This document shows, piece by piece, positions 56,621-64,000 of a DNA stretch of 64,000 nucleotides (its first letter is position 1; each line of letters starts with the position of its first letter). The position numbers and the translations under genes are program-made. Location of the stretch: NCBI GenBank assembly GCA_002786025.1, contig NHNW01000053.1, positions 62,001 through 126,000 of the forward strand, in the 5' to 3' direction. The notes beneath the pieces were generated by a model. It saw only the letters and a program-made list of their open reading frames with translations, ran no database searches and had not been told where the DNA came from. The stretch comes from Zasmidium citrigriseum. Taxonomy: Eukaryota > Ascomycota > Dothideomycetes > Mycosphaerellales > Mycosphaerellaceae.

Positions 56621-56708
56621 AGAGGGAGTCCATGTGATCCAAAATCGAGCTTTGTGGATGGGATGTCATTGCAGCTTCTCAGATATGTGGTGTTTCACTC
56701 AATGAGTT

Positions 56709-58157
56709 TCATTGGCTGTCTTCGGCAGCTGTCTCTGCTTGCTGGTCCTCTCCGTCCTCGCGCTTTTCGATTGGCGAGTTCTTCTTCCTTATCACCATAA
56801 CTTTCCCTGCCTTTCGAAACCGCCCGATTCTTGAATGGATAGCGTAATCCGTTCGACCAAACTCCTTAGCAATGGCCTGAACAGTTTGTCCTTCGGCTAC
56901 CATCTCTTCCAGCTTCTTGTCTTCGTCCGGCGTCCAGAGCATACGCTGCGAGATAGTATCTGATTCCGGCTCTCCAAACTTGCGCACCTTGTGCATCTTC
57001 GCGAAGACGGATGACTTCGTCCGGCCTAGTGCTTCTGCGATGGAGCTGACATCTTTTCCGTCAGCCACAAGTTCTGCCAACTTCGCCTCCTCTTCGCGAC
57101 TCCACGCGTGAGGCCGTTCCCGACCGGCCTCTTGGCCAAGATAGTAGTTGACAACAGCTGTACTCAGCATGACAGTGCGTGCGATCTCTTTCACACTCGC
57201 ACCCGAGCCACCCATCTCCTGAATCTGTGCGATTTGCTCGGGATACACCGTTCTCGATACTCCGAATCGCGACTCAAGGCCTCTCAGTACGGCGTCCGCC
57301 CCCGCAACATCGACATCCATGGATTTTTGTTTGACGAGGCCCAACCTGGCCAGCTTCCAGTTGACTTGCCGGTCCGTGAATCCAACTTCTTTCCCGATCG
57401 CCTTGAGGGTCTTCCCTTGCTTGTACAGCTCCAGCATCTTTTTCATTCGCTCCTGTGACCAGCCATTACGACCTTGTGTGGCCTCTTCTGACTCATGGGT
57501 CTCCTTGGTCTGAAGAACTACATGCCAGCGCAGCTGCAAGTTCCTCAACGATTTGGTCGGAAATCGCTTGGCGATCTCGCTCCATCTTTGGCCTTCGGAG
57601 ACGAGCTTAGCCAAGAGCGCATCCTCTTCGGGCTTGAAAGGTGTGCTCCGGTCCGGATGCAGATAGTGTGCAGAGTCACGGATAATGACGCCTATTCTTG
57701 GAAACCGAATTTTCTTTCCCATGGTCTCGTGGATTTGGCGGTGATTGAGGCCTTTCGCATGCAATTGCAATACCTCCTCAACGTGTTCTTTGTTCACAGT
57801 GATACCTTTTCTCCGGGTGGCTCTCAGCACTCTCGCTTTCTCAGCAAGAGGTCCATTGCCAGAGGCCATCTTGTCGAAATGACTGAGAATGGAATTTGTC
57901 GTCCTGTCCTTCATGTGAAACTTCATCTGTGACCACTTGATCCCGCTCTTCCTCAGTTCTATCAGCTGCTTCTCTTCTTCGATTGTCCATCGCGCTGCGC
58001 CACGCCGGCTATACTGTCTCGTAGTGGATAGAGTGAGGATTCGAGTGGACAGTTGCTCATAAAAGTGCCCTGGCGGTCGTGTACCGTTGCAGTTCAAGCA
58101 TCGGGCCTGCCAGCCGAAGGTGGCTGCTCTGCTTGGAGCGATTCGAAGACATAGCAT
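56709..58157 (-). CDS. Multi-repeat SANT/HTH-like protein with a mitochondrial-type leader
   Basis: A single exon encodes 482 residues from ATG 58157. The first about 52 residues are rich in Arg, Ser and Thr without acidic clusters and end in RQYSRR, like a mitochondrial presequence. Seven helix-turn-helix repeats follow at about 55-95, 122-160, 173-215, 231-272, 305-342, 350-395 and 406-450. Several start with the SANT-style W-(S/T)-x-E-E-(E/D)-x-x-L pattern (RWTIEEEKQL, AWSREEEAKL, LWTPDEDKKL). The charged C-terminus ends in AAEDSQ. It probably binds DNA. Compartment and target are inferred only. Confidence 0.75.
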   Translation of the reverse strand: MLCLRIAPSRAATFGWQARCLNCNGTRPPGHFYEQLSTRILTLSTTRQYSRRGAARWTIEEEKQLIELRKSGIKWSQMKFHMKDRTTNSILSHFDKMASGNGPLAEKARVLRATRRKGITVNKEHVEEVLQLHAKGLNHRQIHETMGKKIRFPRIGVIIRDSAHYLHPDRSTPFKPEEDALLAKLVSEGQRWSEIAKRFPTKSLRNLQLRWHVVLQTKETHESEEATQGRNGWSQERMKKMLELYKQGKTLKAIGKEVGFTDRQVNWKLARLGLVKQKSMDVDVAGADAVLRGLESRFGVSRTVYPEQIAQIQEMGGSGASVKEIARTVMLSTAVVNYYLGQEAGRERPHAWSREEEAKLAELVADGKDVSSIAEALGRTKSSVFAKMHKVRKFGEPESDTISQRMLWTPDEDKKLEEMVAEGQTVQAIAKEFGRTDYAIHSRIGRFRKAGKVMVIRKKNSPIEKREDGEDQQAETAAEDSQ

Positions 58158-58479
58158 CGAGCATCGATTAGCGTGTGTCCGAAGCTCGTCGATGGGATGA
58201 AGGCATCAAAAGCGCGTCGATGTCTTGAGGTCGAGAGACATCGCGTGCTGTCGCGCGAGAAGCTCGCAAACGACGCTAACGCCCAAAACGATTAAGCTCG
58301 AGCCGCCTTCCGCATCCCGAGCGATGACATCACTCTTCACATGCATCCATCCCGCCACTAGGAAGTACGTCAACCTCTTTGTGCGGCTCGCCCAATCACG
58401 CCCTCATCATCTATGATGAAACAACAATTGCGGAGCCCCTACCGTCATTACTTTGCCAGGTCCTAGGTTTCAAATAAAC
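58158..58479. promoter_or_regulatory. Divergent promoter region
   Basis: About 320 bp lie between the divergent SANT-like and DUF3292 genes. No specific site was recognised. Confidence 0.4.
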
Positions 58480-60660
58480 ATGGACGTCGACGGTTCTGCC
58501 ATCACCGACTTCCTTCCTATTCCGGATACCATGGCTCCTGTCACCGATCCCGACAAGATGGAGACGGCGAATTCTCTCACAGAGAAGCCGACTTCGAGTC
58601 ATGCCCTCGCTATGGCTGATCATGATGAGAAGGGCGCCGCTCAGGAGGTTCATGATCAGGAGGTCAAGGATCTAGGCTGGACAGTCGATAATGAGAAGAT
58701 TGCGAACCCGTTGGTTGCGAGGATGCCGAACGAGGACCTATGGATTTTGGTGCGGCGGTTTAACAAGGTCAGTGAAACCCTACGGAATTGATGCGGACTC
58801 AAAATCGAGTCCGCCAAATCGATGGCGAGATGACCCAAGTTCATGGACTCCACTCGACTGCAAGATGTATGTAACCATGAACAAAGCTGACGGTCGTAGC
58901 AAATGTACCATGTCAAGGAATACCCCTATCCATTGCCAGGAAAGCTGGATCTCAACATCGCCGACGAAGAGGAGTTCTCGCCAGACAAGCTACGAGCCAA
59001 CATCGAGCGACTGTACATGACCGTCATCATCGGCCTGATTGGATTCGCAAAGCACATCATGCGCCTGCGATCATGGCGGGAAACGAGAAGAACGAGCGCT
59101 TTCTGCGCGGTCTACTTTCTTGCCTGGCTCTTCGACTTCCTGACACCTACGCTATTCATTGTGATCATCACACTAATTGTATATCCACCAAGCCGACAGA
59201 TAATGTTCCCACCAGCTCCACTTGCGCTCGTATCTGCTAAGACCGGAGGCGTGCAGAAGCCACAAGCTGGTGTTCTGGGATCAACAGACTCAGCAACAGG
59301 CGCTCCAGAGAACCACAAGGGAGAGGCCGTCGAGCAAGAAGCGACCAACCTCGTCAATAGTGTTGCCACGGTTGCGTTGTCGAGCGTCAGCGGCAAGCAC
59401 CCGCAGGGCACGCCTCCTGAAGCCGAAAACGAGAAGTCTGGCGAGACGGTCCCGGATCCTACTGCCATGGCAGTCAATGCTAGTAAGGCCAGATCATCGG
59501 CAGGAGGTGGCAGTCACAAGCACGACAAGACCAAAGTCCCGATGGAAACGGCAATCTGGAACAAGATGCGACCTGTGATGCACGGCATAGCTGATGTTTC
59601 TGATACCTGGGAACGATTTGGGAATGCCTTCGAGCCGACACCGCCATTCCCTCAAGATATGTACAGGCTACGGATTGCGGCGTTGCTCGTGCCAGCACTT
59701 GCTGCATCAATATTCATCACCTCCTACATGTTCGTCAAGGGCATCACCTTCGGCATTGGATTTGGCTTCTTCGGTGACCCAATCATCTGGCGCGGACTTG
59801 AGTGGCTCAATACGAAGTTTCCTAAGTGGCAGAAATTGCTTGAGCTGCGAAACACCGTCCTCAAGGGAGTTCCTACGAATGCACAACTTACTGTCACGCT
59901 CCTACGCATCGGAGAGGCCAACAAGGCACCACTACCACCGCCACCTCATCCTGGATTGGCGCCTCCCGACGACGAGCCAATCAATCTGACCGAAGACAAA
60001 CTCGCAGCAATAGGAGCAGACAACCCCCTCAACGCCACCGACGAAGAACTAAAAGAAGCAATCCAGCCCGACCCGAACGTGGCCTCCCAGACTACTGGCG
60101 CAGACGTCGAAGCCTCAAAGAAAGACCACCACGGCAAAGGCGGCTCGCGACTCCTAGGAGTCTTCAAAGGCAGCGTCAAGGGAACCGTCGATGCAGCCCT
60201 GGGTGCAGACCACATGAAAGCACGAATTGGCAGCGAACCATCCAAACAGCGCCTTGGTGTCATCCCCAGCAAAGCAGACAACAAACTCAGCGGCCCCGTC
60301 GATTTCAAGTGTCGTTTCCACGGTAAGAAGGGACATGCGTACATCACTACCAAAGCCACGATTCCTTGCGTCGGGTTTAGTCTGGATAAGAGTATTTCCA
60401 ACAAAGAAGGCGTGCTGAACGATGAGCTTCATCCCGTCTGGTCCGTCGCTGTTGCGGACATCAAAGAGCTGAAGAAGGTCGGCGGCCTGGGTTGGAAGTC
60501 GAAGCTGGTCGTTGGTTGGGCGCTGGATCGTGAGGTCGCCGATGGACTGGAGATCGTGGACAAGCAGGGGAATCATTGGATCATCACGGCCATGGTCTTG
60601 AGGGATGAGCTTTTCAATCGCCTTGTGGCTATGGGTGGGCAGAAGTGGGAGGCTTGGTAG
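58480..60660 (+). CDS. DUF3292-family membrane protein
   Basis: Two exons (58480-58767 and 58900-60660) give 682 residues. The 132-nt intron is long for this window. Motifs typical of the family include NPLVARMPNEDLWILVRRFNK (around 76-96), LDLNIADEEEFSPDKLRANIERLY (about 110-133) and the ETRRTSAFCAVYFLAWL region. Hydrophobic segments occur near 134-150, 165-200 and about 375-410. The KHPQGTPPE, GVQKPQAGVLGS and C-terminal VVGWALDREVADGLEI blocks match fungal DUF3292 proteins as I recall them. The biochemical role is unknown. The ATG at 58480 follows a non-ATG upstream extension. Confidence 0.85.
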
Positions 60661-61203
60661 ACGACAGTCATGGTGGGAAGACAGGATCTACGTATGGGAA
60701 ACGAGTAATGAGGTTTTGGGACGGGCGATACCCCTAGCAACATCCAGGATCACAGAGACTGGAATGAAGTAACGAATTGCATTCGACTTATTATTCAATG
60801 TCACGATCCAGACATTCTTTGTCTCCAATGCGGTGCAATCGGAACGACTCCGTCAAAGATGACCAGACTAACAGGTGGCGATAGAAGTGTTTCGAGAAGT
60901 CAGCAAAATCTCGGAGCAGGTGCGATGCCGTTTTTAGCTAGCTTTTTACGCAAGCGAGCCAATGATATTGATTTTGATTATGGACATGACGATGCATGTG
61001 AAACTAAATTGGCTTCTGGATCAGATAGCTGGATGCTATCAGATGTTTGGAAGGCACATAAAGAGAGAAGGATTCCGCTGTGAACAGCTCTTTCTTCTTT
61101 CACCAACCACACGAAAAAGTCCTCTTAAGCAAACCACTCGACATCACTCAAATACCAACCAATCTCCAATCTTCACCAACCACCCATACCACCAACCACA
61201 ACA
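60661..61203. other. Intergenic region without a supported gene
   Basis: This 540-bp stretch is the 3' flank of the DUF3292 gene and the promoter of the Cys-rich gene. A pyrimidine-rich leader (61081-61203) precedes the Cys-rich ATG. Nothing else is recognised. Confidence 0.5.
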
Positions 61204-61624
61204 ATGTCCGCCCCAACATCCGCCATCCCCCAGACCTGCTGCGGCCGCGAAGGAGGCTGCATCTGCGCCCAAGAAGCCACCTGCTCCTGCGGCAAACAGG
61301 CCGCAATGCACTGCACCTGCGAAAAGGCCCAGAAGGAGAACAAAGTCGAGGGCGCGAGGTGTTCTTGCAGTAAGTCAAACCCACCCGAATCCTCAACAGC
61401 TTTCTTAAGCCAGGTGGCATATGAGACGTGATGCTGACTTTGCTTGTGTATCAGACCAACGTCCCGCCGGCGCCTGCACGTGCTCGCGCAAAGACACGGA
61501 GAACGCTAAGGTCACCGGATCCGCGTGTGCTTGTGGCAAGCGGTCGAGTGATTCTTGTACTTGTGGTGGCACGGAGGCCGCGGCGAGTTCGGATTTGGAG
61601 ACGGATTTCACGACGAGGAAGTAG
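61204..61624 (+). CDS. Small Cys-rich metallothionein-like protein (DUF7871-like)
   Basis: Two exons (61204-61369 and 61455-61624) with an 85-nt intron give 111 residues. Cysteines come in CC and CxC pairs: CCGREGGCIC, CSCGKQ, CTCEKAQ, CSC across the splice, then CTCSRK, CACGKR and CTCGG. Three similar Cys-x-Cys units with GK and EKA spacers look like internal repeats. The pattern matches small fungal Cys-rich proteins thought to bind metal ions. No signal peptide, so it is probably cytosolic. The tail is acidic and Cys-free. The ATG at 61204 is the first in the frame. Confidence 0.8.
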
Positions 61625-62063
61625 AGGGCGATGGCTTCATGGAGTTCGGTTTTGGTGTGAGAGGCGTTGCGGGATTGAAAGCAATCGGGGAGTTCAAGGA
61701 CGGGTTGGGGCACATGGAGGTGATGTGTGCTCTTTTGAAGCGATGATACCATGTATGACGAGAAGCAGAAAGTCAGAATTGACATGAAGTGAGGTTGATT
61801 GTCAACCAAGCACCTTGATGTCCACGATGTTTACAATGTCTGTCCGTTTCGTTGCATTTACCCACTCAACAATGTGCCATCAATTGGCCCTCTTCTCTGC
61901 CCTTGAGTATCCCATTTCCACAACCCATGTCAATGCAGTTTGTCAAGTTTCAAACCATCCTCCAACGCCCGCGGCTTTCAATCTGTATCCGCTTGTGCCA
62001 GTCCCAATCCATTTCCCTCAAAACGCCGTTAGAGGACTGCACCGCTTAATGTTTTGTCCCAAA
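61625..62063. other. Convergent intergenic gap
   Basis: About 440 bp lie between the Cys-rich gene and the convergent Brr6-like gene. Only 3' flanks; nothing recognised. Confidence 0.5.
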
Positions 62064-63562
62064 TCAGTTATACTGTAGCCGTCTCACTGGACTTCCTCTG
62101 CCCTCAATCTGCGCATAGCCGCCACTGGGCGCAGGCTCCAGGCCCATTGGTGGCTGGTGCCAAGGGGTGCCATAGTATTCGTTGCTGAAGTTCCGCTGGG
62201 GTGTCGGTGGCGGTGGGGCTTGGTAGTAGTTGGGATGATACTGTGCGCCAGCATTCGCCGTCTTGTCTCTGAAGAAGCCGAAGGCGAAATTGGTGGTAGC
62301 GAAGCAGCCGAAGACAATCAGTGCGGTGAAGATCTAGCGGAAGTTAGCATGTACTGCCTTCATACAACGATTAAGAGGGGGGAACTCACCATTGCTTTCC
62401 AGGAGATTGGCTCGACGAACGAGTTGAAGATCTCAGCAAAAGTATGGGCCGACACCTTCGCTCGTGCCACCTTCGAAGGATCCTGGTTCATGCACTTGGT
62501 CCAATTGTCGCACACAGTTTCCAGCGCAGGCACCCGCGTCGCTCTGTCGCAATTGTTCTTTCTGAAGTTCTCCGCGCACACTGCCATCTCTGCCATGAGC
62601 TCTATCATCACTTCGTGAGACTTCTTATCCACATCCCCTTGCACAGCGGCCCAGAAGCAGTAGATGACATATGCGCAGCCAGCCAGGAGGAAGACGTTGA
62701 ATGCCAGTTGTGCATAGAACGAAAGGATGTGGGGAACCGTCGGATGCTGTGCGATGAATGTGAAGAGTGACGAGAGCCAGTGCGGTTTCTTCTGATTCGA
62801 GTCCGACGATTCGGCTTGTGATTTGCGTGGGCTCTCGTTTTCAGACTCCGACACACTATGCCGCCTCCGTCGAGACGCATGGCGCTGCAGCTCACCGCGA
62901 TCGCGTCGCTTCTTCACTCGCTTGTCTGCATTGTGCACTTGATCTGCTCTTGGAATCTCCCCTCGTCCTGGGCTGTAGAATTTGTTCTTGATCTTTCCAA
63001 AGAAGCTCTCTCGCCTCGCCGACGGTAATGGCCGCTCTTTCTCCTTCGTCGGACTTCCTCTCTCGCGCTCTGCACCAGGCAAAGTACTCAGATCCACTCC
63101 ATCATACTTGGTCACGGCCTTGTTCGGGCTCAGCATGCTTCTTCCCATGGTGTCAGGTGTCGCATCGTTGTCGGTATGTTCAGGCGATTTCGGCGTCTCT
63201 CCAGCGGATGAGTCGTCCAAGTCGTTTTGCGTTTTGCGCGGCGTGCTGTAGAGACTGTTCCAAGCGGGTACTGGTGGCAGGGGTTTGGTGGGCGAGTTTC
63301 GGAGGCTGGGAGTGGATTGTTTCTGCGGCGAGTCGAATGCGCTGTTGTTCCCTAGCAACGCACCATCCCTGTCAACATTCGCCGTCGCGAATTTCAGCAG
63401 CTGTTGCCTCGACTCACTTCTTTTGCCCGGTGTAGCAGTGGTGGTCATCGGAAATCGCTGCGGGTTCTGGCTAAGCTGTGCGAAAGGTGATCGAGAATCC
63501 ATAGGGCCGTGTTTGTTCTGCCACTCGTAGTCCATGCCCATCTCATTCCCGCGGTACGACAT
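62064..63562 (-). CDS. brr6: Brr6/Brl1-type nuclear-envelope protein
   Basis: Two exons (63562-62390 and 62333-62064) with a 56-nt intron give 480 residues. A long disordered basic and Ser/Pro-rich N-terminus (1 to about 260) precedes the Brl1/Brr6 domain. That domain has a first membrane span at about 276-306, a luminal part with four conserved cysteines (CAENFRKNNC and CDNWTKC), and the signature DPSKVARAKVSAHTFAEIFNSF-EPISW before a second span encoded after the intron (IFTALIVFGCFATTNFAFGFF). These proteins help nuclear-pore assembly and lipid balance of the nuclear envelope. The C-terminal tail is Pro/Tyr-rich. The ATG at 63562 opens MSYRGNEMG. Confidence 0.92.
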
Positions 63563-64000
63563 GGCGGCTGTAGAATCTCGAGAGGCGACAGCGAGCAGGT
63601 CGGGCGGTAGATGCGAGTGAAAGAGCTGTGGTCGAGATGGAATGGAATGCGATGCGCGAGAGAGTTATTGGATGCACATTACGGCGGGCAGGGATCGCGC
63701 GCGTTATGTGCTGTTTTTAGTGCCAAACAAGGCGTCGTCCGAGCGATGGCACGTGAAGGGTCCAGCTTCGCCCAAATTCTGTCCCATCCTCCCAGACCTC
63801 ATCAACAACGACAATCACTTTGATCAATCGCCGTCAAAGCGAGACATGCAGCGAAGTCATCATTGTTGCTTGGGCTACTGCCATCTCGCTGTTCAAATCT
63901 CAAGCTATTGAGACCAAACGTCGCGGCTTAATACCAGCGGTGCATTCTATCTCTCATCGAGAGTCCACGAACGAAATTAGAGGTCTCTCAGATCCATCCT
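63563..64000. other. Upstream region of the Brr6-like gene
   Basis: Promoter side of the minus-strand Brr6-like gene, running to the window end. Short plus-strand frames here are not supported as genes. Confidence 0.4.

Noticed and set aside
56600..56760. A third exon of the charged protein gene using the GTGAGT at the stop codon
   Set aside because: The joined sequence would run into the convergent SANT-like gene, and the stop-containing version is simpler. The possibility is kept only as a note.
37685..64000. tRNA genes and CRISPR arrays
   Set aside because: No T-loop and acceptor pairing pattern or regularly spaced repeat was found, and CRISPR arrays are not expected in a fungal nuclear genome.

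Overview
The window looks like chromosomal DNA from a filamentous ascomycete (Pezizomycotina, perhaps Dothideomycetes; the class is a weak guess). Evidence: short GT-AG introns of about 45-85 nt, HET, CFEM, DUF3292 and Brr6/Brl1 genes, a two-subunit fungal fatty-acid synthase, a dispersed 5S rRNA gene, and a repeat island carrying the signature of repeat-induced point mutation (RIP).

Layout. (1) 1-14,150 is a RIP-mutated island with almost no CpA or TpG and therefore almost no ATG. Allowing for RIP stops, three things can be read. One is a minus-strand Ty3/Gypsy chromovirus (about 1.2-6.3 kb: gag, protease, RT, RNase H, integrase, chromodomain). The second is a very long unrecognised plus-strand frame (about 7.8-12.0 kb). 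The third is a minus-strand gene with an integrase-like DDE core (about 12.3-13.9 kb), convergent with the second. Intact frame registers show decay almost wholly by C-to-T transitions. (2) 14.15-32.1 kb is accessory-type sequence: an SDR oxidoreductase, a 5S rRNA gene, a multi-exon membrane protein, a 9-exon LysM/GH18 chitinase, an acidic hypothetical protein, an overlapping PLD-like gene and basic/acidic ORF, and a HET protein. (3) 32.8-37.7 kb is housekeeping: a SmgGDS-like ARM protein, Arp6, a GCIP-like protein and a CFEM GPI protein. (4) 39.4-52.8 kb holds the two fatty-acid synthase subunits head to head around a 1.3 kb shared promoter. (5) 53.3-55.8 kb is a tandem set of three small lineage-specific genes. 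Each carries the same CACATGTGAAAGT promoter block and the same 3' element. (6) 56-63.6 kb holds a basic/acidic protein, a seven-repeat SANT/HTH-like protein, a DUF3292 membrane protein, a metallothionein-like Cys-rich protein and the nuclear-envelope protein Brr6/Brl1.

How they work together. fas1 and fas2 encode the beta and alpha subunits of one complex, and their shared promoter would allow joint control. The chitinase, CFEM protein and Cys-rich protein are cell-surface or stress functions. The two most unusual items are the coherent but unrecognised reading frames frozen in the RIP island and the three-gene tandem cassette with its repeated regulatory block. All exon-intron models were made by eye from splice signals and frame continuity. 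Start codons were set to real ATGs.
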